Positions 17,858 through 29,629 of a DNA stretch of 64,000 nucleotides are shown here, piece by piece; the stretch's first letter is position 1; the number at the start of each line of letters is the position of its first letter. Below the pieces are notes generated by a model, which worked only from the letters and a program-made list of their open reading frames with translations, was not told the origin of the DNA and ran no database searches. The position numbers and the translations under genes were made by a program. Source of the stretch: Burkholderia latens (GTDB lineage Bacteria > Pseudomonadota > Gammaproteobacteria > Burkholderiales > Burkholderiaceae); the NCBI RefSeq assembly GCF_001718795.1, contig NZ_CP013435.1, positions 434,001 to 498,000 of the forward strand. Reading direction: 5' to 3'.

Positions 17858-18664
17858 ATGAAGACATTCGCCACGCTGGCCGCGCTCGCCGCCGTCACCC
17901 TTTTCTGTGCTGCCGCGCACGCGCAGAGCGCGACTTCCGCTGCGCCGGCCGCCGCGTCGACCGGCTCGCGGCTCGACGACGTGCTCGCGCGCGGCACGCT
18001 GCGCGTCTGCACGACGGGCGATTACAAACCGTATTCGTACTACCGAACGGACGGCCGCTTCGAGGGCATCGACATCGACATGGCGGAATCGCTCGCGAAA
18101 TCGCTCGGCGTGAAGGCCGAATTCGTGAAGACGAGCTGGTCGAACCTGACGAACGACTTCGTCGCGAAGTGCGACATCGCGGTGGGCGGCGTATCGACGA
18201 CGCTCGAGCGGCAGAAGCGCGCGTTCTTCACGCAGCCGTATGTCGTCGACGGCAAGACGCCGATCGTGCGTTGCGCGGACGTCGACAAGTACCAGACCGT
18301 CGCACAGATCGACCGGCCCGACACGCGCGTGATCGTCAACCCCGGCGGCACCAACGAGCGCTTCGCGAAGCAATTCTTCACGCACGCGAAGCTGAGCGTC
18401 TATCCGGACAACGTGACGATCTTCAAGCAGATCCTCGCCGGCAACGCCGATGTGATGGTGACCGACGCGTCCGAGACGCTGCTGCAGCAGAAGCTGAATC
18501 CGGGCCTGTGTTCGGTGCATCCGGACAAGCCGTTCCAGTTCGGCGAAAAGGCGTACATGGTGCCGCGCGGCGACGTCGTGTTCCAGCAGTACGTCGATCA
18601 GTGGCTGCATCTCGCACTATCGGCCGGCGAATACCAGGCAACGTCGGACCGGTGGCTGAAGTAA
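17858..18664 (+). CDS. pheC: PheC, periplasmic cyclohexadienyl (arogenate/prephenate) dehydratase
   Basis: 268 residues with a signal peptide (MKTFATLAALAAVTLFCAAAHA) and a type-II periplasmic-binding fold. The mature sequence follows the pattern of Pseudomonas PheC: RLDDVLARGTLRVCTTGDYK, FEGIDIDMAESLAKSLG, DIAVGGVSTTLERQ, YVVDGKTPIVRC, VNPGGTNERFAKQF, PDNVTIFKQI and YVDQWLHLAL. These proteins dehydrate prephenate to phenylpyruvate and arogenate to phenylalanine in the periplasm. A strong AGGAGGAG precedes the ATG. A plain amino-acid-binding protein is the alternative, but the motif match favours the enzyme. Confidence 0.8.
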   Translation: MKTFATLAALAAVTLFCAAAHAQSATSAAPAAASTGSRLDDVLARGTLRVCTTGDYKPYSYYRTDGRFEGIDIDMAESLAKSLGVKAEFVKTSWSNLTNDFVAKCDIAVGGVSTTLERQKRAFFTQPYVVDGKTPIVRCADVDKYQTVAQIDRPDTRVIVNPGGTNERFAKQFFTHAKLSVYPDNVTIFKQILAGNADVMVTDASETLLQQKLNPGLCSVHPDKPFQFGEKAYMVPRGDVVFQQYVDQWLHLALSAGEYQATSDRWLK

Positions 18665-19031
18665 TCACGCGCGTGCGCGGCCTGGGCCGCCGGCAGCGGG
18701 TATCGAGCTCGCCAGTGCCGGCGGCGGACACGGGATGCGGCGTGTCCGGCGCCCCGATCGGTGCACTGCCGTTACAGCTTCCGGAGCGCCGACCGGCGCG
18801 AAATCGAAAAAACCGGCCGAATGGCCGACTACCGCTTACACCGATCGCGTTTCAAAATCTTTCTGACGAATGAATCGTCATACACGGTCGCTATCACGCG
18901 ATGCACGTTCGGGCGTGTAAATGCGCCATTCACCGGCGTGAAAACGCATAAAAAACGCGTGATACGCATATGATGAAAACTCTGCGGAATAAATGGGTAA
19001 ATATGACCTTTCTCAGTACCCCGAAAACAGC

Positions 19032-19061
19032 AAAAAATCCCGCAAAGCCTTATCTGGCGGG
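19032..19061 (-). terminator. Weak terminator-like hairpin, minus strand
   Basis: CCCGC (19039-19043) pairs with GCGGG (19057-19061) across a 13-nt loop. On the minus strand it is followed by six T residues (A-tract 19032-19037). It could end transcripts from the small minus ORF or read-through from the acyl-CoA ligase. Confidence 0.35.
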
Positions 19062-19062
19062 C

Positions 19063-19087
19063 GTTACAACCTGAAACACTTTGTTAC
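19063..19087. promoter_or_regulatory. Three pentamers at exact 10-bp spacing (OmpR-type box?)
   Basis: GTTAC (19063), GAAAC (19073) and GTTAC (19083) repeat with a precise 10-bp period, i.e. on one DNA face. OmpR-family response regulators bind tandem direct repeats with this spacing. Which regulator and which transcript are unknown; the nearest candidate target is transcription to the right, which ends at the terminator at 19305-19330. Confidence 0.35.
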
Positions 19088-19099
19088 CGCGATGGCACG

Positions 19100-19264
19100 T
19101 CAATTCGCCCACAATGGCCTCAACGGTTTCAACACGGATGCGGTCTCGTGTGCCAAGTGTGAGCGGACGCGAAGCGCTGCGAGCCAGTCGGTCACGTACC
19201 GAAGCCCTTCCGAGGGGCATCCCTGTTGGAGTCGTTTCCGGCCCCCCGCCGGATCCGGTTTCAT
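19100..19264 (-). CDS. Possible small protein (54 aa), unrecognised
   Basis: A short frame with ATG at 19264 preceded by GAGGAG at good spacing. The product is basic (MKPDPAGGRKRLQQG...), has no signal peptide or membrane segment and matches no family I know. It is followed on the same strand by a weak terminator (19032-19061). It may be a real small gene or chance in a region that otherwise looks like a regulatory RNA locus; no codon-bias argument is possible at this length. Confidence 0.25.
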   Translation of the reverse strand: MKPDPAGGRKRLQQGCPSEGLRYVTDWLAALRVRSHLAHETASVLKPLRPLWAN

Positions 19265-19304
19265 CTTTGGTCTCCTCGCGCTAACCCCGTAGCGTGTGGT
19301 TTTT

Positions 19305-19330
19305 AGCGGGCTAATAAGCCCGCTTTTTTT
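19305..19330 (+). terminator. Intrinsic terminator, plus strand
   Basis: AGCGGGC (19305-19311) pairs with GCCCGCT (19318-19324) and is followed by T7. It lies 640 bp after pheC, so it either ends a long pheC 3' region or marks the 3' end of an unannotated plus-strand RNA. Confidence 0.75.
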
Positions 19331-19410
19331 CGTCCATCGAAAACGCAACCGCCGCGCCGTCGACATGCGACGGCCCGCAGGCCGCCGCATTTTCCCGCCC
19401 GCCGAACCGT

Positions 19411-21138
19411 TTACGCGGTCTTCTGCACGTCGAGCTTCAGTTCGTCGATCATCCGCTCGCGCATTACGAACTTCTGCACTTTGCCCGTCACCGTCATCGG
19501 CAGCTCGTCGACGAACCGGATATAGCGCGGAATCTTGTAGTGCGCGATCTGCCCTTGGCAGAACGCGCGCACGTCGTCCTCGGTCATCTGCTCGTCCGCG
19601 CGCAGCACGATCCACGCGCACAGCTCCTCGCCATATTTGGGATCGGGCACGCCGAATACCTGTGCGCTCTGAATCTTGGGATGGCGGAACAGGAATTCCT
19701 CGATCTCGCGCGGATACACGTTCTCGCCGCCGCGGATCACCATGTCCTTCAGCCGGCCGACGATGTTGCAGTAGCCATCCGCGTCGAGCGTCGCCAGATC
19801 GCCCGTGTGCATCCAGCCGTCGATCAGCACTTCGCGCGTCTTCGCGTCGTCGTCCCAATAGCCGAGCATCACCGAATAACCCTTCGTGCACAGCTCGCCG
19901 GTCGCGCCGACCGGCACGATGTCGCCGTCCGGCCCGACGATCTTCACCTCCAGATGCGGCTGGATGCGGCCAACCGTCGTCGTGCGCTTCTCGAGCGGAT
20001 CGTCGGTCGAACTCTGGAACGACACGGGGCTCGTCTCCGTCATTCCGTAGGCGATCGTGATCTCGGACAAATGCATCTGCGACACCACGCGCTTCATCGT
20101 CTCGATCGGACACGGCGAGCCTGCCATGATCCCGGTGCGCAGCGTCGACAGATCGAACTTCGCGAAGTCCGGATGATCGAGTTCGGCGATGAACATCGTC
20201 GGCACGCCGTGCAGCGCGGTGCAGCGTTCTTCGGCGACGGACGCGAGTGTCGCGACCGGGTCGAACGCTTCGCCGGGAAACACCATCGCCGCGCCCGTCG
20301 ACACGCACGCGAGCACGGCTAGCACCATCCCGAAGCAGTGATACAGCGGCACGGGAATGCACAGCGCGTCCTGTTCGGTGAAGCACATCGCCATCGCGAT
20401 CGAGCGCGCGTTATTGACGACGTTGCGGTGCGTGAGCGTCGCGCCCTTCGGATTGCCGGTCGTGCCGCTCGTGAACTGGATGTTGATCGGATCGGTCGAT
20501 GCGAGCGTTGCACCGATTGCGTCGAGCCGTGCAGCGTCCAGCGTGTCGCGACCGCGCGCCATTACGTCCGCGAACCGGAACATCCCCGCTGGCGCCACAT
20601 CGCCCATCGACACGATCGTGCGCAGGCTCGGCACGCGCGCCGCGTGCAGGTCGCCCGGCGCCGCGCTCGCGAGCTCCGGCGCGATCGTCTGCAGCATCTC
20701 GACGTACGCGGAGCTCTTGAAGCGCTCGGCCGCGATCACGGCCTTGCACCCGACCTTGTTCAGCGCGTATTCGAGTTCCGCAAGCCGGTACGCCGGGTTG
20801 ATGTTGACGAGAATGGCGCCGATGCGTGCGGTCGCGAACTGCGTGAGCAGCCATTCGCTGCGGTTCGGCGACCAGATGCCGACGCGATCGCCCCGCCCGA
20901 TCCCGAGCGCGGCGAGGCCGGCGGCCAGCACGTCGATCTCGTGCGCGAACTCGCGCCAGGTCCAACGCACCCGCTGTTCGCGGAATACGACGGCCGGTCG
21001 CTGCGGAAAGCGGTCGGCCGTGTCGAGCAGGAACCGGCTGATCGTCGCTTCGGATAGCGGCACGTCGGTCGCGCCGCGCACATACGACAGTCCGTTTTCG
21101 GGCGCGATCAGCGCCCCCTTGCCAAGGTCTGCTGCCAT
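19411..21138 (-). CDS. AMP-binding fatty acyl-CoA ligase
   Basis: 575 residues from the ATG at 21138, which has GGAG at good spacing; a longer in-frame start would add 40 low-complexity residues. Motifs: [46 protein letters not shown] and the catalytic-lysine [11 protein letters not shown]. This pattern is typical of the fatty-acyl-CoA synthase family that activates medium- to long-chain acids to CoA esters with ATP. It stands alone, convergent with pheC and transcribed in the same direction as the atp operon, which ends upstream with its own terminator. Substrate range is inferred. Confidence 0.85.
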   Translation of the reverse strand: MAADLGKGALIAPENGLSYVRGATDVPLSEATISRFLLDTADRFPQRPAVVFREQRVRWTWREFAHEIDVLAAGLAALGIGRGDRVGIWSPNRSEWLLTQFATARIGAILVNINPAYRLAELEYALNKVGCKAVIAAERFKSSAYVEMLQTIAPELASAAPGDLHAARVPSLRTIVSMGDVAPAGMFRFADVMARGRDTLDAARLDAIGATLASTDPINIQFTSGTTGNPKGATLTHRNVVNNARSIAMAMCFTEQDALCIPVPLYHCFGMVLAVLACVSTGAAMVFPGEAFDPVATLASVAEERCTALHGVPTMFIAELDHPDFAKFDLSTLRTGIMAGSPCPIETMKRVVSQMHLSEITIAYGMTETSPVSFQSSTDDPLEKRTTTVGRIQPHLEVKIVGPDGDIVPVGATGELCTKGYSVMLGYWDDDAKTREVLIDGWMHTGDLATLDADGYCNIVGRLKDMVIRGGENVYPREIEEFLFRHPKIQSAQVFGVPDPKYGEELCAWIVLRADEQMTEDDVRAFCQGQIAHYKIPRYIRFVDELPMTVTGKVQKFVMRERMIDELKLDVQKTA

Positions 21139-21341
21139 CGATGTCTCCGTCCGTTTTTGTCTGATCGGCTGCGACACGCGGCTCGCGCGTGCATTCGCGC
21201 CGCCGCGATCGCGTCGGCGCCCAGTTGAGCCGATGATGCCGCGCTCGGCTGACGACACTCTGACATCGAATCGCGGCCGACGGGAGAAATAGCACGACCG
21301 GACGATACGATGCCGCGCAACAAACGGACGAAATCGACGGG

Positions 21342-21370
21342 CGAAAAAAAAGCAGCCCGAAGGCTGCTTT
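21342..21370 (-). terminator. Terminator of the atp operon
   Basis: A 9-bp stem (AAAGCAGCC 21349-21357 with GGCTGCTTT 21362-21370) has a stable CGAA/TTCG tetraloop. On the minus strand it is followed by eight T residues. It lies 26 bp after the atpC stop. Confidence 0.95.
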
Positions 21371-21395
21371 CTTTCGCGGGATACGCGCGCGCGGC

Positions 21396-21821
21396 TCAGT
21401 GCCGGCTGCGAATCTTCGCGAGACGCTGGATCGCCTCGAGCTGCGCCATCGCGGTCGCGAGCTCGGATTGCGCCTTTGCGAGGTCGAGGTCCGACTTCGC
21501 GTTCTGCAGCGTTTCCTCGGCACGCTTGCGTGCTTCCTCGGCTTTCGCCGCGTCGAGGTCCTTGCCGCGGATCGCGGTATCGGCGAGCACCGTCACGGCA
21601 CCCGGCTGCACTTCGAGAATGCCGCCTGCGACGAACACGAATTCGTCGTTGCCGCCCTCGACTTCGATGCGCACCGCACCCGGACGAATCCGCGTGATCA
21701 GCGGCGTGTGACCCGGCAGAATACCCAGCTCACCCGTTTCGCCCGGCAGCGCGACGAATTTCGCCTCGCCCGAGAAGATCTGCTCTTCCGCGCTGACGAC
21801 GTCTACTTTGATGGTTGCCAT
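21396..21821 (-). CDS. atpC: ATP synthase epsilon subunit
   Basis: 141 residues from the ATG at 21821; an upstream in-frame start was rejected because the family begins [13 protein letters not shown]. The N-terminal beta-sandwich ([34 protein letters not shown]) and the C-terminal two-helix inhibitory region (about 90-141) are complete. Epsilon is part of the central rotor stalk with gamma and the c-ring and restrains ATP hydrolysis. It is the last gene of the nine-gene atp operon. Confidence 0.97.
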   Translation of the reverse strand: MATIKVDVVSAEEQIFSGEAKFVALPGETGELGILPGHTPLITRIRPGAVRIEVEGGNDEFVFVAGGILEVQPGAVTVLADTAIRGKDLDAAKAEEARKRAEETLQNAKSDLDLAKAQSELATAMAQLEAIQRLAKIRSRH

Positions 21822-21976
21822 ATCGACTCCTGTCGACGAGTACGAACGCCGTGCGGCGCCTGTCCTCGTCCCATGCACGGCGGGTTGAGCGTATTGCGAT
21901 CGGCGCGGGAGCCGGAATCAGCAGTTCGACTGTCGATCCCGACCCGGCCACGCCGGCGTGCTACTCACTCAAGCCC

Positions 21977-23437
<1,461 letters not shown>

Positions 23438-24313
23438 TTAAACAGCGGCTGCGCCGCCGACGATCTCCGACAGTTCTTTCGTAATCGCGGCCTGGCGGCT
23501 CTTGTTGTACACGAGCTGCAGTTCGCTGATCACCGTCTTCGCGTTGTCGGACGCGGCCTTCATCGCGACCATGCGCGCCGATTGCTCGGACGCCATGTTT
23601 TCCGCGACGGCCTGGTACACCAGCGCCTCGACGTAACGCACGAGCAGTTCGTCGACGACTGCCTGCGCGTCCGGCTCGTAGATGTAGTCCCACGACGTGG
23701 CCGGCGTACCGTCATTGGCGTCGAAGTGGTCCGACGACAGCGGCAGCAGCTGCTCGATCACGGCTTCCTGCTTCATCGTGTTGATGAAGCGCGTGTAAGC
23801 GATATAGACCGCCGACAGCTTGCCTTCCGAGTACAAATCGAGCTGCGTCTTCACGGCGCCGATCAGCTTGTCCAGATGCGGGGTGTCGCCGAGGTGCACG
23901 ACCTGCGACATCACCTTCGCGCCGAAGCGGTTCAGGAACCCGAGACCCTTGCCGCCGATTGCGGTGGCTTCGACCTTCTGGCCCTTCTCTTCCAGCTCCT
24001 TGAACTTCTGCACCGTCGCGCGCAGCACGTTGGTGTTCAGACCGCCGCAAAGACCCTTGTCCGTCGTGACGAGGATGATGCCGGCCGTCTGCGCGCCGTC
24101 GTTCGCCACCATGAACGGGTGGCGGTACTCCGGGTTCGCACGGCTCATGTGCGCGGCGATGGCACGGACCTTGTCCGCATACGGACGAGCGGCGCGCATG
24201 CGTTCCTGCGCGCGGCGCATCTTCGATGCGGCCACCATCTCCATCGCCTTCGTGATCTTGCGCGTGTTCTGCACGCTCTTGATCTTGCCGCGAATTTCCT
24301 TCATTCCAGCCAT
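23438..24313 (-). CDS. atpG: ATP synthase F1 gamma subunit
   Basis: 291 residues. The N-terminal coiled-coil helix ([20 protein letters not shown]) and the C-terminal helix ([20 protein letters not shown]) form the rotor shaft, with the Rossmann-like domain between them ([10 protein letters not shown]). Gamma couples c-ring rotation to the beta subunits. Confidence 0.98.
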   Translation of the reverse strand: MAGMKEIRGKIKSVQNTRKITKAMEMVAASKMRRAQERMRAARPYADKVRAIAAHMSRANPEYRHPFMVANDGAQTAGIILVTTDKGLCGGLNTNVLRATVQKFKELEEKGQKVEATAIGGKGLGFLNRFGAKVMSQVVHLGDTPHLDKLIGAVKTQLDLYSEGKLSAVYIAYTRFINTMKQEAVIEQLLPLSSDHFDANDGTPATSWDYIYEPDAQAVVDELLVRYVEALVYQAVAENMASEQSARMVAMKAASDNAKTVISELQLVYNKSRQAAITKELSEIVGGAAAV

Positions 24314-24384
24314 AGCTTGCTCCTTGACCGAAGCGGCGCGGGCGCATCACGCGGCCCGCGCGGCCTCAGTGTGTCACTCGCGGA

Positions 24385-25926
24385 TCAATAGGCACCCGAC
24401 TTCTTGAAGGATTCGATCGCCGCGCGCAGCGCGCCTTCGTCGTCCTTCGAGAGATCCTTGGTGTCTTCGATGCGCTTGATGAGGTCAGCGTGGCTGGTCT
24501 TCAGGTTGTCGCGCAGGCCCTTCTCGAACGACAGCACTTGCTTGACGTCGAGATCGTCGAGGTAGCCGTTGTTCGCGGCGTACAGCGACACGGCCAGTTC
24601 CCACACCTGCAGCGGCTGGTACTGCGGCTGCTTCAGCAGTTCCGTCACGCGGCGGCCGCGCTCGAGCTGCTTGCGGGTCGCTTCGTCGAGGTCCGACGCG
24701 AACTGCGCGAATGCGGCCAGTTCACGGTACTGCGCGAGGTCGGTACGGATACCGCCCGACAGCTTCTTCACGACCTTCGTCTGAGCCGCGCCACCGACGC
24801 GCGACACCGACACGCCGGCGTTGATTGCCGGGCGGATGCCTGCGTTGAACAGGTCGGTTTCCAGGAAGATCTGGCCGTCGGTAATCGAGATCACGTTCGT
24901 CGGAACGAACGCGGTCACGTCGCCAGCCTGCGTTTCGATGACCGGCAGTGCCGTCAGCGAGCCGCTCTTGCCCTTCACTTCGCCGTTCGTGAACTTCTCG
25001 ACGTACTCTTCCGACACGCGAGCCGCACGCTCGAGCAGACGCGAGTGCAGATAGAACACGTCGCCCGGATATGCTTCACGGCCCGGCGGGCGGCGCAGCA
25101 GCAGCGAGATCTGACGGTATGCCCAAGCCTGCTTGGTCAAGTCGTCATAGATGATCAGCGCGTCCTGGCCGCGATCGCGGAAGTATTCGCCCATCGTGCA
25201 GCCGGCGTACGGTGCCAGGTACTGCATCGCAGCCGAATCCGACGCCGAAGCGGCGACGACGATCGTGTATTCGAGCGCGCCCGTTTCTTCGAGCTTGCGC
25301 ACCACGTTCATGATCGACGAAGCCTTCTGGCCGATCGCGACGTAGATACAGATCAGGTCCTTGCCCTTCTGGTTGATGATCGCGTCGAGCGCCACCGCGG
25401 TCTTGCCGCACTGACGGTCGCCGATGATCAGCTCACGCTGGCCGCGGCCGATCGGCACCATCGCGTCGATCGACTTGATGCCCGTCTGCACCGGCTGCGA
25501 CACCGACTTGCGCCAGATCACGCCCGGGGCGATCTTTTCGATCGCGTCGGTCAGCTTCGCGTTGACCGGGCCCTTGCCGTCGATCGGGTTGCCGAGCGCA
25601 TCGACCACGCGGCCGACGAGTTCCGGACCGACCGGGACTTCGAGAATGCGGCCCGTCGTCTTGACGATGTCGCCTTCCGAAATGTGTTCGTATTCGCCGA
25701 GAATCACCGCGCCGACCGAGTCGCGCTCGAGGTTCAGCGCGAGGCCGAACGTGTTGCCCGGAAACTCGAGCATTTCGCCCTGCATCACGTCCGACAGGCC
25801 GTGGATGCGCACGATACCGTCGGTCACGGAGATCACGGTGCCCTGGTTGCGAACGTCTGCGCTCGCTTCAAGGCCCTGGATCCGGCTCTTGATCAGCTCG
25901 CTGATCTCAGAGGGATTGAGTTGCAT
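24385..25926 (-). CDS. atpA: ATP synthase F1 alpha subunit
   Basis: 513 residues. The beta-barrel N-terminus ([27 protein letters not shown]), Walker [32 protein letters not shown] and the [24 protein letters not shown] block, which includes the conserved arginine finger region, are intact. Alpha binds non-catalytic nucleotide and completes the catalytic sites at its interface with beta. Confidence 0.98.
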   Translation of the reverse strand: MQLNPSEISELIKSRIQGLEASADVRNQGTVISVTDGIVRIHGLSDVMQGEMLEFPGNTFGLALNLERDSVGAVILGEYEHISEGDIVKTTGRILEVPVGPELVGRVVDALGNPIDGKGPVNAKLTDAIEKIAPGVIWRKSVSQPVQTGIKSIDAMVPIGRGQRELIIGDRQCGKTAVALDAIINQKGKDLICIYVAIGQKASSIMNVVRKLEETGALEYTIVVAASASDSAAMQYLAPYAGCTMGEYFRDRGQDALIIYDDLTKQAWAYRQISLLLRRPPGREAYPGDVFYLHSRLLERAARVSEEYVEKFTNGEVKGKSGSLTALPVIETQAGDVTAFVPTNVISITDGQIFLETDLFNAGIRPAINAGVSVSRVGGAAQTKVVKKLSGGIRTDLAQYRELAAFAQFASDLDEATRKQLERGRRVTELLKQPQYQPLQVWELAVSLYAANNGYLDDLDVKQVLSFEKGLRDNLKTSHADLIKRIEDTKDLSKDDEGALRAAIESFKKSGAY

Positions 25927-25970
25927 TATTCGCTCCTGATAGTCAATTCTGTTGCGTGCCGGCGTGGCGC

Positions 25971-26510
25971 TCAGGCGGTCAACGCAGCCTGCATCGATGC
26001 GAGGCGCGCGCGAACCGAGGTGTCGAGCACTTCGTCGCCGACCGTCACGCGCACGCCGCCGATCAGCGACGAATCGACTTCGACCGTCGGCTTCAGCTTG
26101 CGCTTGAACTTGCGTTCGAGGCCCGAGACGAGGCTTTCGAGATCCGCGCCGTTCAGCGGGAACGCGCTCACGATCTCGGCGTCGGCTGCACCTTCACGTT
26201 CGTTCTTGAGCGCCTCGAACTGCTCGGCGATTTCCGACAGCAGCGCGATGCGATGATTGTCGACCAGCATCTGCACGAAGTTCTTCGCTTCGGCGCCAGC
26301 CGCGAGCGGCGACTTCACCGCAGCAAGCAGCAGCTCGGCCACTTGCGTGCGCGTCACCTTCGGGCTCGACGCGACCGACAGTACTTCCGGCAGACGCGCA
26401 ACCTGGGCCAGCTCTTGCACGAGCGTGGACCAGGCGGCGATGTCACCTCCGTCGGCCACGCGGAACAGCGCTTCTGCGTAAGGGCGGGCGATGGTTGCAA
26501 GTTCGGCCAT
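25971..26510 (-). CDS. atpH: ATP synthase delta subunit (OSCP)
   Basis: 179 residues. The N-terminal helical bundle ([15 protein letters not shown]) and the C-terminal [24 protein letters not shown]...[28 protein letters not shown] region match the delta/OSCP family. Delta clamps the b2 peripheral stalk to the top of F1. It lies 2 bp after atpF. Confidence 0.97.
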   Translation of the reverse strand: MAELATIARPYAEALFRVADGGDIAAWSTLVQELAQVARLPEVLSVASSPKVTRTQVAELLLAAVKSPLAAGAEAKNFVQMLVDNHRIALLSEIAEQFEALKNEREGAADAEIVSAFPLNGADLESLVSGLERKFKRKLKPTVEVDSSLIGGVRVTVGDEVLDTSVRARLASMQAALTA

Positions 26511-26512
26511 GA

Positions 26513-26983
26513 TCAGAGCTCGGCTTTCAGTTGATTCAGCAGTTGGGCGTGGGCCGTTTGATCGACTTCGCGCTTCAGGATCTGCTCGGCGCCCTTCACG
26601 GCCAGCGCGGCGACTTCGCCACGCAGCGCTTCGCGCGCCTTCACGATTTGCTGTTCTGCTTCCGCTTTCGCCTGGGCGACGATGCGGGCGGCTTCAGCCT
26701 GGGCGTTGGCCTTGATTTCCTCGGCGACCGCCTGTGCACGCTTTTCAGCGTCGGCGATGCGCTGCTGGCCGTCATTGCGGGCCTGCGCGAGTTCCTGGTC
26801 CACGCGCTTGTGCGCTGCTTCGAGTTCCGCCTTGCCCTTCTCCGCGGCGGCGAGGCCGTCGGCGATCTTCTTCGAACGTTCGTCGAGGGCGTTGATCAAC
26901 GGCGGCCACACGAATTTCATCGTGAACCACGCGAGGACCAGGAACACGACCATTTGCGCAAACAGAGTTGCGTTGAGATTCAC
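26513..26983 (-). CDS. atpF: ATP synthase Fo b subunit
   Basis: 156 residues. One N-terminal membrane helix ([20 protein letters not shown]) is followed by a long charged alpha-helix forming the peripheral stalk dimer. Two copies of b hold delta/alpha3beta3 fixed relative to subunit a. Confidence 0.97.
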   Translation of the reverse strand: MNLNATLFAQMVVFLVLAWFTMKFVWPPLINALDERSKKIADGLAAAEKGKAELEAAHKRVDQELAQARNDGQQRIADAEKRAQAVAEEIKANAQAEAARIVAQAKAEAEQQIVKAREALRGEVAALAVKGAEQILKREVDQTAHAQLLNQLKAEL

Positions 26984-27112
26984 GGTGTTTCCTTATCTGC
27001 TATTCCGGAAAAATGAAACGGTAAGGCGCTCATCGAGTTGCATTCGATCAGCGCCCCAAGTCTCCGTTCCGCCCTGCGCCGGCTCACGCCGGGCGCATAT
27101 TTCCGAGGAACC

Positions 27113-28362
<1,250 letters not shown>

Positions 28363-28416
28363 CTATTGCGGGAACGGGCCGGCGCGGTTCGTTGTCGAAA
28401 CCGCACGCTGCTTGTT

Positions 28417-28944
28417 TTACCGCCAGGCCAGCGCGATCCAGTACGTCTTCAGCACGACGAGGTAGGTGACGAGGAGCGCCGGCCAGTGCACGCCGGCATA
28501 GCCGTACGCCACCGCGGCGAACATCCCGATCGTCACGCCGAGCTTCAGGGCTTCGCCCATCACCCAGCTCATCACGGTGGCCGAACCACCTGCCTTCAGT
28601 CGTGCCACGAACAACGCGCTTGGCACCCAGCCGATCGCCCCGCCCAGAAACGCGGACTGCGCAGCGGCACCCGGCGACTTTGAAAACAGCCACCACGCCA
28701 GCGTTGCAACCAGGGACAAGACCACCTGCGCGATCACCACTTTGTACGGCGTCACGCGCGACGGCTTGCTCACGTTCGGACCGAACAGCCTCTCGGCTTC
28801 CGTCCGCGTGAGCGGAACGATGTTGTTATCTTGCTGCTCGGCATCCCAGTCGTCGCCATCGGATTCGCGCCGCTCGCCGGCCGCTGAAGCGGTGCGTTGC
28901 GTTCGGTGATCATCGTGCCTGTCGTTCGGCGCCTGACCCGCCAT
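28417..28944 (-). CDS. atpI: ATP synthase accessory protein AtpI
   Basis: 175 residues from the ATG at 28944. A hydrophilic, acidic N-terminal third (about 1-60, EQQDNNIVPLTRTEAERLFG) is followed by four membrane helices. AtpI assists c-ring assembly and is the usual first gene of atp operons. It is preceded by a clear promoter 82-110 bp upstream. Confidence 0.9.
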   Translation of the reverse strand: MAGQAPNDRHDDHRTQRTASAAGERRESDGDDWDAEQQDNNIVPLTRTEAERLFGPNVSKPSRVTPYKVVIAQVVLSLVATLAWWLFSKSPGAAAQSAFLGGAIGWVPSALFVARLKAGGSATVMSWVMGEALKLGVTIGMFAAVAYGYAGVHWPALLVTYLVVLKTYWIALAWR

Positions 28945-29025
28945 CGCAATCTTCCGCAAAATCCTTGAACCCGGCCCCAAGCTTTCCGAAAGCTTTCAGG
29001 GGTGCCTAGCTAACAAATCCGGGCG

Positions 29026-29054
29026 ATTGTAAGCGATAGTTGCAAGTGATTCAA
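29026..29054 (-). promoter_or_regulatory. Sigma-70 promoter of the atp operon
   Basis: On the minus strand, TTGAAT (29054-29049) and TACAAT (29031-29026) are separated by exactly 17 bp. This predicts transcription starting near 29019, giving a leader of about 75 nt before atpI. It is one of the best sigma-70 matches I saw in the intergenic regions examined. Confidence 0.75.
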
Positions 29055-29456
29055 GGCTTTAGACGCGACAAAAACCTGTGTAAAACGACGCCTCATCATG
29101 TGAAAAACGCGCGAATCAACGACGTACGATGACAGTTGTAAGGTCGAGGTTTTGCTCCGCCATTTCCGGCACGGAAAAGTGCGTCGGCAACGAAATCGCG
29201 TGACATCGATGCCTGGTGCGGGCGCACCGTTCGCGACGCAATTGCGACAGGAAAGCTGCTGTGACGCAGTGACGGAAAAGAGGCCGGCACGACGATGCGA
29301 AACGGAGGCTGCGCTGTGGTCATCGCGCGAACGCGACGCGCCGACGTCGCGAATCAGTTGTTGTGCCGCCACAGAAGATCGACTGTGATGCGCGGCACTT
29401 ATCAACAGCCGCTGCATTGTGACGATCGCGATTGCCGCGCACGGCCCGCCCCGCTC

Positions 29457-29499
29457 GCCGTAGCCGTAGCCGTAGCCGTAGCCGCAGCCGCAGCCGCAG
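29457..29499. repeat. Hexanucleotide tandem repeat (TAGCCG/CAGCCG)
   Basis: Four TAGCCG units (29461-29484) followed by two CAGCCG units and a partial one (29485-29499) lie directly before the heptamer array. The T/C variant block at one end suggests growth by slippage after a point change. Confidence 0.9.
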
Positions 29500-29500
29500 C

Positions 29501-29626
29501 TGAGTGCTGAGTGCTGAGTGCTGAGTGCTGAGTGCTGAGTGCTGAGTGCTGAGTGCTGAGTGCTGAGTGCTGAGTGCTGAGTGCTGAGTGCTGAGTGCTG
29601 AGTGCCGAGTGCCGAGTGCCGAGTGC
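29501..29626. repeat. Heptanucleotide tandem repeat, 18 units (VNTR)
   Basis: Fifteen perfect TGAGTGC units (29501-29605) are followed by three CGAGTGC units (29606-29626). The period of 7 is not a multiple of 3 and the array is outside any gene, 3 bp from the transporter stop. It is likely variable in copy number between strains. Confidence 0.97.
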
Positions 29627-29629
29627 CGC

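Larger units (their letters stand above)
18665..19410. other. Lower-GC intergenic region between convergent pheC and acyl-CoA ligase
   Basis: A 746-bp gap whose left part (about 18790-19100) is visibly less GC-rich than its surroundings. It holds a triplet of 10-bp-spaced pentamers (19063-19087), a weak minus-strand terminator (19032-19061), a possible small minus-strand ORF (19100-19264) and a plus-strand terminator (19305-19330). No established gene is recognised. Confidence 0.5.
28945..29629. other. Leader region upstream of atpI with promoter and tandem repeats
   Basis: A 685-bp gap holding the atp promoter (29026-29054), a small inverted repeat in the leader (GCTTTCCGAAAGC, 28981-28993), a non-coding stretch of ordinary composition to 29456, and a compound tandem repeat (29457-29626) that reaches to 3 bp before the stop codon of the next gene. 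No gene is supported. Confidence 0.6.

Noticed and set aside
29457..29626. CRISPR array or coding repeat
   Set aside because: Units are 6-7 bp and contiguous with no spacers, and a 7-bp period breaks any reading frame; it is a simple tandem repeat.
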